A stretch of 64,000 nt of DNA from assembly GCA_030538415.1 (NCBI GenBank), contig JAUNTY010000002.1:1-64000 (forward strand), written 5' to 3'. Positions 1-6,645 of this stretch are shown here, in pieces (the stretch's first letter is position 1; each line of letters starts with the position of its first letter). Source of the stretch: Neisseria sp. (lineage in GTDB: Bacteria > Pseudomonadota > Gammaproteobacteria > Burkholderiales > Neisseriaceae). The notes under the pieces are model-generated. The model was not told the DNA's origin. It saw nothing but the letters and a program-made list of their open reading frames with translations, and made no database searches. The translations under genes and the position numbers were made by a program.

Positions 1-373
1 CGATGTTGCGGATCATGGCGTCGATGCCGTGGTTGTTGAAGCCCATGCGGTTGATTACGGCTTGGTACTCGGGCGCGCGGAACAGGCGCGGTTTGGGGTT
101 GCCTTCCTGCGGGCGCGGGGTGATGGTGCCGATTTCGATAAAGCCGAAGCCGAGCGCGGCCAGCGCGTCGATGTATTGGCCGTTTTTGTCCAAACCGGCG
201 GCAAGGCCGACGGGGTTGGGCAAATCCAGGCCCATCAGGCGGGTGGGGTTGGTCTGGCGGTTTACGCCGGGCAGCAGGCCTAGCTTGTAGGCGCGGTTGA
301 GACCGTGCAGGGTGACGTGGTGGGCGTGTTCGGCATCGAGTTTGAACAGCAGCGGGCGAATCATTGAATACAT
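1..373 (-). CDS. pyrD: dihydroorotate dehydrogenase (quinone), N-terminal part, runs off the left edge
   Basis: Class 2 DHODH, a membrane-associated FMN enzyme that oxidises dihydroorotate to orotate with quinone in pyrimidine synthesis. The visible 124 residues begin [15 protein letters not shown] and include the hydrophobic N-terminal helix region, the stretch [14 protein letters not shown] (FMN/substrate region of the family) and [13 protein letters not shown]. The start at 373 was chosen because the family begins with a short MY-type N-terminus; an in-frame ATG at 364 is possible. The C-terminal two thirds lie outside the window. pyrE, the next enzyme in the pathway, is at 28.3-28.9 kb, so the pathway genes are scattered, as usual in Neisseria. 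Confidence 0.93.
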   Translation of the reverse strand, partial: MYSMIRPLLFKLDAEHAHHVTLHGLNRAYKLGLLPGVNRQTNPTRLMGLDLPNPVGLAAGLDKNGQYIDALAALGFGFIEIGTITPRPQEGNPKPRLFRAPEYQAVINRMGFNNHGIDAMIRNI

Positions 374-832
374 GGTTTGAGGCCGTCTGAAAAGCATTTT
401 GAGTGGCGCGATTTTACCGAAAAATGCGTATTAAGGCCATGTTTTGTTGGGTGTTGTGGTGGTAAAAATATCGTTATTCGGAAATCAAACCGTATCATAT
501 ATTGATGCATGATTACCGCAATGTGTTTCTTTCTCTGCTTGGATTGACGCGCTTCACCTGTCAATCCAAGCGGGGGAGCTTGGAACAAGCCATAAACTTT
601 TCACGGCCCACAATGCTCACAATGCTTCTGATGAAGCATCACCCCTCCCCGACCCTCCCCCGCGCAAATGCGCAGGGGAGGGAGTACGGTTTCTTGAAAA
701 TAAAACAGTACAGAATTTGCGTATGTACTATTTCAATTCTAATTCACTATATTTTTTCCAATCTACTAAAAACGGATTGCCGGAATCTTGGCGCAGGCGT
801 GCATATTTGTGCGGGTTTGGCAGAGAGAAAAA
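374..832. other. intergenic region with two hairpins, no gene seen
   Basis: No credible coding sequence. A DUS lies at about 382-391 just upstream of pyrD. Two inverted repeats are visible: CTTGGATTGAC (538-548) with GTCAATCCAAG (560-570), and a GC-rich hairpin at 653-682 (CCCTCCCCCGCGC against GCGCaGGGGAGGG, loop AAAT). The second resembles dispersed short palindromic elements rather than a terminator, because no T-run follows. The pyrD promoter must lie here, but I cannot place it with confidence. Confidence 0.5.
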
Positions 833-875
833 AACAGGCCGTCTGAAACGGGTAAAGGGTTTCAGACGGCCTGTT
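833..875 (-). terminator. inverted-DUS terminator behind sppA
   Basis: Seventeen-base perfect stem: AACAGGCCGTCTGAAAC at 833-849 pairs with its complement at 859-875. It starts 18 bases after the sppA stop on the minus strand. Paired uptake sequences acting as terminators are a known neisserial arrangement. Confidence 0.75.
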
Positions 876-892
876 CAATATCAAACGCGTGT

Positions 893-1894
893 TTACCAGA
901 TTTGGTCGCGCGCTTCTTGCAGCTGTGATTTCATCTCGGCACCGAAGCGGCGGCCGATCAGGTTGTAGAATTTGTCTTCGGGGGTGTAGTTCACGATTTC
1001 GGGCGCTTTAATCACGTCGCGCGCCACGCTGTAAATATTGCCGTAATCGTCAATCAGGCCCACTGCTTTGGCTTCGTTGCCGGTATAGACGCGGCCGCTG
1101 AATACATCGGGATGCTCGGCATCTTTCAGGCGCTCGCCGCGGCCAAGTTTTACCGCTTTGATGAATTCCTGATGGATGTCGGCCAGCATTTGCTCCCAGA
1201 TGCGGGTTTGCTCGGGCGTTTCGGGTGAGAAGGGGTCGCCCATGCCTTTATTGCTGCCGGCGGTTTTCAGGCGGCGTTTTACGCCGAGTTTGTCCATCAG
1301 GCCGGTGAAGTCGAAACCGCCGCCAATCACGCCGATGCTGCCGACCATGCTGGAGGGGTCGGCGTAGATTTTGTCTGCCGCCGCCGCGATGTAATAGCAG
1401 CCCGAGGCGCATACGTCTTCGGCAACCACGTAGAGCGGAATGTTTTTGTGTTGCGCTTTGAGGCGGCGGATTTCTTCAAAAGCGATATTGGAAACCACGG
1501 GCGAGCCGCCGGGGCTGTTGGCGCGGATAATGATGCCTTTCACGCGGGAATTGGCATAAGCCGCCTGCAGCGAATCGCGCAGCATCTGCACTTGGTCTTG
1601 ATAGCTGTTGCCGCCGATTTCGCCGGAAAGGGAAATCACGGCGGTGTGGTTTTTACTGCTGCCGGCCAACATATTGCTACTTTCGCCTCTGCCGCTGCGC
1701 AGGCTCACGATGATGGATAAGAAAACCAGCAGCCAAACCAGCCGCCAGAAATTGCGCCACATGCGGCTGCGGCGCTGCTCTTTATAAGATTCGAGCAAGG
1801 CTTCGCGCAAGGTGTCGCGTTCCCAGTTTTGCTGCTGGTTCAGCGGCGCTTGGGCGTTGTCGGTATCGCCTTCGCGGCGGATGCGGTATTGCAT
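893..1894 (-). CDS. sppA: signal peptide peptidase SppA, short (36K) type
   Basis: Inner-membrane serine protease of family S49 that degrades cleaved signal peptides. The protein has 333 residues: a polar N-terminal cytoplasmic segment, one membrane helix at about 50-64 (FWRLVWLLVFLSIIVSL), then the S49 domain. The predicted catalytic pair is Ser164 in CASGCYYIAA and Lys216 in GSNKGMGDPFSP. The length fits the single-domain bacterial form rather than the 67-kDa E. coli type. The inverted-DUS terminator follows directly. The neighbouring HAD phosphatase lies upstream on the same strand with a 71-base gap, so the two could be co-transcribed. Confidence 0.92.
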   Translation of the reverse strand: MQYRIRREGDTDNAQAPLNQQQNWERDTLREALLESYKEQRRSRMWRNFWRLVWLLVFLSIIVSLRSGRGESSNMLAGSSKNHTAVISLSGEIGGNSYQDQVQMLRDSLQAAYANSRVKGIIIRANSPGGSPVVSNIAFEEIRRLKAQHKNIPLYVVAEDVCASGCYYIAAAADKIYADPSSMVGSIGVIGGGFDFTGLMDKLGVKRRLKTAGSNKGMGDPFSPETPEQTRIWEQMLADIHQEFIKAVKLGRGERLKDAEHPDVFSGRVYTGNEAKAVGLIDDYGNIYSVARDVIKAPEIVNYTPEDKFYNLIGRRFGAEMKSQLQEARDQIW

Positions 1895-1965
1895 GGTGTA
1901 TTCCCGTCGGTTGGAGTCGGCTTATTGTAGGCGGTTTGAGGCCGTCTGAAAACCATAAACTGTTG

Positions 1966-2616
1966 TCAGAGTGTTTGCAGGAAAGCGGGCAGTTCGTCCA
2001 AACCGTTTAATACGGTCAAACACGGCGCTGCGGCCAGTTGCGCGGCATTGTGCGCGCCGGTGGCGACGGCCACGGCACGGGCGCGGGCGTTGGCGGCCAT
2101 TTCCAAGTCAAAAGTGGTGTCGCCCACGACCAGCGCTTCAGACGGCATCAGGCCTAGTTCGTCGCACAATTCCAACACCATGTCGGGCGCGGGTTTTGAG
2201 GGGCATTCGCTGGCGCAGCGGGTGGCGAGCCAATAGGCGGCAGTGCCGGTTTGGGCGATGGCGCCGTCGAGACCGCTGCGGCCTTTGCCGGTGGCCACGG
2301 CCAGCCAATAGCCTTGCTGCTTGAGCGTTTCGAGGCAGGGGATGGCGCTGTCGAACAGGCGCATATTTTGGTTGTTCGGGTTGAGGTAATGGCCTGCGTA
2401 GGTCTGCATCAGCTTGTGGCGGGTGGCTTCGTCGGCGTGCGGCGTGAGCGCTTCGACAATCCGCGCCAGGCTGTAGCCGATGAGCGGGCGGATGCTGTCG
2501 GCGGCGGGCGCGTCCATGCCGTGTTCTTCAAACGCGGCCTGCATGGTGGCGATAATCGGGCTGGTGGTGTCGGCGAGCGTGCCGTCCCAGTCGAAGATGA
2601 TGAGTTTGGGTTTCAT
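1966..2616 (-). CDS. HAD-superfamily phosphatase, phosphoglycolate phosphatase-like
   Basis: 216 residues, HAD subfamily IA. Motif I is DWDGTLAD (nucleophile Asp9 and acid Asp11), motif II is VATGKGR, motif III is the Lys of SKPAPD, and motif IV is VVGDTTFD. A helical cap lies between motifs I and II (about residues 17-85). The family dephosphorylates small phosphometabolites; Gph/PGP-like is the nearest label, but the substrate cannot be read from sequence. A DUS is built into the gene around 2137, where it is read as coding sequence. The gene lies upstream of sppA on the same strand. Confidence 0.85.
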   Translation of the reverse strand: MKPKLIIFDWDGTLADTTSPIIATMQAAFEEHGMDAPAADSIRPLIGYSLARIVEALTPHADEATRHKLMQTYAGHYLNPNNQNMRLFDSAIPCLETLKQQGYWLAVATGKGRSGLDGAIAQTGTAAYWLATRCASECPSKPAPDMVLELCDELGLMPSEALVVGDTTFDLEMAANARARAVAVATGAHNAAQLAAAPCLTVLNGLDELPAFLQTL

Positions 2617-2649
2617 GGTTTCCTTTCAGACGGCCTGATCGTTCGGCTT

Positions 2650-2863
2650 GAGACCTTTGTAAAAAAACATTGTCGTACCCGCGCAGGCGGGTGCCTAGTG
2701 CAAAGCGCAGCTTTGCTTGTCTGCCTATTTTTATGATTCTGAAAGTCTGATATAAATCATATGGTTGTAGATTTTTAGGGCTGGCAGGTTTGAGCTGAAA
2801 CTATGCTTCAGACTGGGCACCCGCCTGCGCGGGTGCGACAGGCAGGGGAATTTTGCAAAGGTC
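2650..2863. repeat. GAGACCTTTGCAAAA-ended repeat, copy 1
   Basis: Bounded by GAGACCTTTGTAAAA on the left and TTTTGCAAAGGTC on the right, with internal inverted blocks carrying CCCGCGCAGGCGGGTG-type palindromes related to neisserial dRS3. Similar copies lie at 9677-9893, 33275-33488 and 62893-63106, and a relative at 21554-21748. The ends resemble those of IS5-family (IS1106-type) elements, so these may be non-autonomous derivatives; that link is inference. The right end supplies the stop codon of the next gene. Confidence 0.75.
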
Positions 2864-3212
2864 ACGGCTTGAAATTATGCTCTATCCGCCACATTAAAAA
2901 TACAGCAACAGCAGTCAGAATAACGCTGTTTTTCACGATTTCAAAAAGAGTGTGCTCATGGTAAGCAAAAAACGCCAAACCGCAGATGAAGATGGCGGCG
3001 GCACGGAAGTAATGCCGGCGGGAATGGCGGATTTTTATGCGCACAAATAAAACCAGCGAGCCCATCCATGCCGCTGCCCACAGGTCGCGGACGCTGATGT
3101 GGCTGTCTTGCAGCCAAGAGCTGGATAATGAAACGGCGGCAAACAGCAAGCCGTATAGTAATACGGACTTACGTTCGGGCGGGGATTCTTTTTTGTCGCT
3201 CGGCGTTCTCAT
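2862..3212 (-). CDS. hypothetical small membrane protein
   Basis: 116 residues, not recognised. A basic N-terminus (about residues 1-16) is followed by three or four hydrophobic segments at about 17-33, 45-57, 70-85 and 92-110. The stop codon TGA is formed by the inverted-repeat end of the element at 2650-2863, so the natural C-terminus may have been cut by insertion. It lies upstream of the HAD gene on the same strand and downstream of paiB. Confidence 0.6.
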   Translation of the reverse strand: MRTPSDKKESPPERKSVLLYGLLFAAVSLSSSWLQDSHISVRDLWAAAWMGSLVLFVRIKIRHSRRHYFRAAAIFICGLAFFAYHEHTLFEIVKNSVILTAVAVFLMWRIEHNFKP

Positions 3213-3260
3213 TTTTTTCTTGGCAATCTGTCTGTTATCCGGGCCGTCTGGAAAACAGTT

Positions 3261-3920
3261 TCAGACGGCCTCAAGGTTTTCATTTTCCGGTGCAAAACGT
3301 GCCACCAAGTTTGCCATCTTTTCCGCTTCGGGTTGCTGCATCTGCCGCAAACCCGCCACAATGCCCCGGCGGTTGTCGGCGGGCTGGTTTTGGCTGAGTT
3401 TGTATTTGCCTTCGATGCGCTCAATCGGTATTTCAAAGCAAACGATGGCGCGGCAGAGGGCGTCGATGTAGTCGGCGGGGGCATCGGCGGGTGACCACGG
3501 GCGCGGCTGGTTTTGCTCGTGTACGGTGCTGAGTTTATCCAATATGGCGTGTATGGCGGCCTGGTCGCGGATGATGTTCAGACGGCCGCGGATGTGCACG
3601 GCCTGATAATTCCAGGTCGGCACGGCTTTGTGGTCGCGTGCTTTGCTCGGATACCAATTGGGGCTGATGTAATGGCCGTTGTTTTGAAAAATCACCAGCC
3701 ATGCGCTGTCGGGCAGGGCGGTTTGCCAGAGCGGGTTGGCTTTGGCGAAATGGCCGTGCAACGCGCCGAATTCGCTGCCGTCGTCGTGCCACAGCAGCGG
3801 CAGGTGGGCGGCTGCTATGCCGTCGGCGCTTTGTGCGATCAAGGTGGCGAGCGGATGGGCGGCGATAAAGGCTTGCAGTTCGGTTAAATCAGATTGTTTG
3901 AATTTGGCGGGTGTGTACAT
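3261..3920 (-). CDS. paiB: PaiB-family FMN-binding transcriptional regulator
   Basis: 219 residues from ATG at 3920, preceded by an AAGGA ribosome site; a longer frame upstream would run into a repeat element and was rejected. The family (flavin-reductase-like split barrel) is recognised by the N-terminal MYTPAKF, the central GHYISPNWYPSK and VPTWNYQAVHIRG, and the C-terminal KLSQNQPADNRRGIVAGL. In Bacillus, PaiB acts in a regulatory pair with the acetyltransferase PaiA; no PaiA is seen next to this gene. The molecular role here is therefore open. An in-gene DUS lies near 3581. Confidence 0.85.
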   Translation of the reverse strand: MYTPAKFKQSDLTELQAFIAAHPLATLIAQSADGIAAAHLPLLWHDDGSEFGALHGHFAKANPLWQTALPDSAWLVIFQNNGHYISPNWYPSKARDHKAVPTWNYQAVHIRGRLNIIRDQAAIHAILDKLSTVHEQNQPRPWSPADAPADYIDALCRAIVCFEIPIERIEGKYKLSQNQPADNRRGIVAGLRQMQQPEAEKMANLVARFAPENENLEAV

Positions 3921-3945
3921 GGCGCATCCTTGCGGCGGTTTCACC

Positions 3946-4379
3946 ATAGTGAAAAAACTTACTTTACGTGAGTTCGGGATAAGCAAATGAAATATCTTTT
4001 GATTTTCAGAAATGTATTTCTCCTTGAGGTAGGCAGAATCCGCAAGGATTCGTCATTCCCGCGCAGGCGGGAATCCAGTCGTCGAGTTTCAGAAACCTTG
4101 AAAACATTACGGAAATGTCAGGCTTCTGGATTCCCGCCTGCGCGGGAATGACGAAAATCTGGCGATTTTCTGTCTGTGGGGATGCGTAAATTTCTGAAAA
4201 TAATAAGAATATCTTAAACGCTTATCCCGAATTCACGTTACTTTAATACAAGGCAGCAAGCCGCAGACATTACAGATAGTACGGCAAGGCGCAGCAACGA
4301 TGTATCAATCTAACGAAACGACTATACTTGTACTGTCTTCGGCTTGCTGCCTTGTATTAAAGTAAGTTTTTCTACTATA
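3946..4379. repeat. composite repeat: Correia-like ends enclosing a TTCGGGATAAGC element and dRS3 repeats
   Basis: The outer ends are ATAGTGAAAAAACTTAC and GTAAGTTTTTCTACTATA, typical of the local Correia-like MITE. Inside lies a second element at 3966-4238 with 19-base terminal repeats (18 of 19 match; core TTCGGGATAAGC / GCTTATCCCGAA). That element carries two dRS3 copies, ATTCCC-N8-GGGAAT at 4055-4074 and 4130-4149. A further Correia core follows at about 4245-4325. This copy is the uninterrupted counterpart of the element at 10.06-10.27 kb. Confidence 0.75.
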
Positions 4380-4465
4380 AGGCCGTCTGAACGCTCGAAT
4401 GGCCTGAAACCTGAAATCCTGACGGCTATGGTCACACAACAGGGGCGGCAATACAAGAGGGGCGG

Positions 4466-4720
4466 CTAGCGGTTTTGCAGCGGGCTGCGCAGGTGCTGCC
4501 ATTCCCGTTCGGCATCCTGAACCAGCTCGCTGGCGGAGCAGCCCAAACCGTCGGCCAGTTTGAAGATAATCACCAGCGAGGGCTGCTGCTGGCCGAGCTC
4601 GAGGGTGCTGATGTATACGCGCTGGATGTCGGCTTCGAAAGCCAGCTGTTCCTGCGTCAGTTGCTTTTGTTTTCTGCGTTTGCGTAGCGCTTTGCCAAAG
4701 GCGGTGGGGATGGCGTCCAA
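4466..4720 (-). CDS. XRE-family helix-turn-helix regulator
   Basis: 84 residues. The HTH region spans about residues 8-62, with KALRKRRKQKQLTQEQLAFEADI as the first helices and VYISTLELGQQQPSL as the recognition part. The start is TTG at 4718-4720, six bases after a GGAG ribosome site; no ATG fits. Size and sequence resemble controller-type or stand-alone XRE repressors. No restriction-modification genes are next to it, so its target is unknown. Three palindromes directly upstream suggest autoregulation; the nearest one overlaps the ribosome binding site. Confidence 0.82.
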   Translation of the reverse strand: MDAIPTAFGKALRKRRKQKQLTQEQLAFEADIQRVYISTLELGQQQPSLVIIFKLADGLGCSASELVQDAEREWQHLRSPLQNR

Positions 4721-4727
4721 AATGTTC

Positions 4728-4788
4728 TCCTACAATTGTAGGAATTTCATCAGTATGCTATGCTGATGTCTTCATATGATTATATGAA
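4728..4788 (-). promoter_or_regulatory. stacked palindromic operators upstream of the XRE gene
   Basis: Three palindromes in 61 bases: TCCTACAATTGTAGGA (4728-4743, perfect, 16 bases, overlapping the Shine-Dalgarno); CATCAG-N9-CTGATG (4748-4768); and TTCATAT-N4-ATATGAA (4771-4788). Dimeric HTH regulators bind such sites, so autoregulation is likely. The function is inferred. Confidence 0.55.
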
Positions 4789-4876
4789 TAATAGCTTTCA
4801 CATCATTATTTATTCTTTTTACATAAATGCAGAATGAATTGCAAGGGTTTCAATGCGCAACTGTTGCATGTGGAGC

Positions 4877-4947
4877 TATAGTCGGAGAAATGAGATTCTG
4901 ATACAAGGCGAGCCAACGCCTTAACAGAACTCATTTCTCCGACTGTA
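4877..4947. repeat. short Correia-like element
   Basis: 71 bases with ends TATAGTCGGAGAAATGAG and CTCATTTCTCCGACTGTA and part of the Correia-like core (ATACAAGGCGAGCCAACGCC). It is an internally deleted version of the roughly 107-base elements seen elsewhere in the window. It lies in the 457-base gap between the XRE gene and rluC, which holds no gene. Confidence 0.75.
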
Positions 4948-5038
4948 TCCGGTGAGCCATCGCTTCGAATGACAGCCGGGCAGGGCAGCTGTTGCCCGAT
5001 TAATGGGGTACAACCGTGGCGCTTGCGCCACCAAACGC

Positions 5039-5072
5039 AAGGCCGTCTGAAAACTGTTTTTCAGACGGCCTT
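5039..5072. terminator. inverted-DUS hairpin between the XRE gene and rluC
   Basis: AAGGCCGTCTGAAAA at 5039-5053 pairs with its complement at 5058-5072. A second DUS pair, GCCGTCTGAA at 5146-5155 with TTCAGACGGC at 5160-5169, lies immediately behind the rluC stop and is the likelier rluC terminator. Confidence 0.6.
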
Positions 5073-5177
5073 GATTCCTTTTATGAAAGAAGTCGGACGG
5101 ATAAATGAGGTAGTTGACAGGATTGCTTTGCAGGTTTGGATTAATGCCGTCTGAACGCTTTCAGACGGCCTTGCTTT

Positions 5178-6155
5178 TTATTGGTGCGCCAACACGGTAA
5201 TCAACTGCGCCAACTCCTGCGGCAGCGGCGCAATGAGTTTCAACGGCTCGCCGGTCAGCGGGTGCGTCAGGTGCAGCTCGGCGGCGTGCAGAAACATCCG
5301 TTTCAGGCCGATTTTTTGCAGGCGTTTGTTGGCCTGATAATCGCCGTAGCGTTCGTCGCCCGCGATCGGGCAATTTTGCGACTGCATATGCACGCGGATT
5401 TGGTGGGTGCGGCCGGTTTTCAGCGTGGCTTCGACATAGCTTAAATCGGAAAGGCCGATTTGGTGCAACACGCTGCCGCTGTAGCGATCCAATACGCGGA
5501 AGATGGTGTGCGCCGATTGGCCTTCTTCGCTCACGCGCACCATTTTTTCGCCTTGCGCGCCGGTGTATTTAAACAGCGGCAGTTTGACGTGGATTTTGTC
5601 TTGCGCGAGTTTGCCCACGCCCAGCGCGAGGTAGATTTTTTTCGGGTGGTCGTTGCGGATGGCTTCGTGCAGCTTCACCAGAGCGCTGCGTTTTTTGGCA
5701 ATCATCAAGAGGCCGCTGGTGTCTTTGTCGAGGCGGTGGACGAGTTCCAAATATCTTGCTTTGGGGCGGGCGCGGCGGATTTGCTCGATGACGCCGAAGC
5801 TCACGCCGCTGCCGCCGTGCACCGCCACGCCGCTGGGCTTGTTGATGACCAACATGGCATCGTCTTCGTAAACAATCTCGAATTCTCTTGCAGGCGCGGC
5901 TGATTGGTTTTCAGACGGCCTCTCTTTTTCGGCAATGCGGATGGGCGGAATGCGCAGCAAATCGCCGCATTCGATGCGGTCGGTGGGCTTGCAGCGTTTT
6001 TTGTTCAGCCGCACTTCGCCCGCGCGGATGATGCGCTGGATGTGGCTTTTGGGCACGCCTTTGAGGATTTTGATGAGGAAGTTGTCGAGGCGCTGGCCCG
6101 CGTCGTCTTCGGCGATGGTGAGATGGTTCACCAAGTCTTTGCTAATTGTCGGCAT
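5178..6155 (-). CDS. rluC: 23S rRNA pseudouridine synthase RluC
   Basis: 325 residues. An S4 RNA-binding domain occupies about residues 18-75 (RLDNFLIKILKGVPKSHIQRIIRAG), followed by the RluA-type catalytic domain. The catalytic Asp is D143 in HRLDKDTSGLL, and KTGRTHQIRVH is the conserved later motif. The enzyme makes pseudouridines at positions corresponding to E. coli 955, 2504 and 2580 in 23S rRNA. It is divergent from rne, the same arrangement as in E. coli and other Neisseria, which supports RluC over RluD. Confidence 0.93.
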   Translation of the reverse strand: MPTISKDLVNHLTIAEDDAGQRLDNFLIKILKGVPKSHIQRIIRAGEVRLNKKRCKPTDRIECGDLLRIPPIRIAEKERPSENQSAAPAREFEIVYEDDAMLVINKPSGVAVHGGSGVSFGVIEQIRRARPKARYLELVHRLDKDTSGLLMIAKKRSALVKLHEAIRNDHPKKIYLALGVGKLAQDKIHVKLPLFKYTGAQGEKMVRVSEEGQSAHTIFRVLDRYSGSVLHQIGLSDLSYVEATLKTGRTHQIRVHMQSQNCPIAGDERYGDYQANKRLQKIGLKRMFLHAAELHLTHPLTGEPLKLIAPLPQELAQLITVLAHQ

Positions 6156-6645
6156 TTTCTCTATAATCCGTTAACGGTTTCGTCTCAATTCGAGGCCGTC
6201 TGAAACATGAAAACCATGTCAGGCGAAAACCGCGCCGGCCGCATCAAAACAAGCGGCGGCAATTGTGAATAGAAATATTTTATATTAAAAACGCACTCCA
6301 CAAAGCATTTCCTTTGCCCGGCTTCAAGCCAGGCGGGCAAAGCGGTAGTTAAGTTTGACCTTTTCGGCAGGTGTCCGCCCGGGCGTAAGACGCATTGCGC
6401 AGCTTTCAGGCCGCGATTGCCGCCGAACGATGAATAAGAAGCGACGGCTCCGATTTTCAGCCTGCCGCCCGCATAAACGGCGGCAGGTTTGGCACATTTT
6501 GTTTGATGTGCTGCGTTCTTTTTGAAAACTTCTTAATCCGGAATACTGCCCCACACGCCGTTTCAGACGGCCTGACCATTGGCGGCAACACAAGTGTCGA
6601 ATACTGATTACACGCCTCGTGGGTGCAATAACGAGGTTGTTAAAC
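6156..6645. other. rluC-rne divergent intergenic region / rne leader
   Basis: 490 bases with no gene. DUS copies lie near 6193 and 6562. Two hairpins sit on the rne side: CTTTGCCCG (6312-6320) with CGGGCAAAG (6334-6342), and CCTGCCGCC (6461-6469) with GGCGGCAGG (6479-6487). In E. coli the rne leader folds into hairpins through which RNase E controls its own mRNA; a similar role here is inference from position only. I cannot place a convincing sigma-70 promoter. Confidence 0.45.

Noticed and set aside
3921..3986. Upstream extension of paiB
   Set aside because: The added residues are encoded by the end of a Correia-like element, and the ATG at 3920 has a good ribosome site.
4466..4720. Restriction-modification controller protein
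   Set aside because: Size and palindromes fit, but no methylase or endonuclease gene is adjacent.
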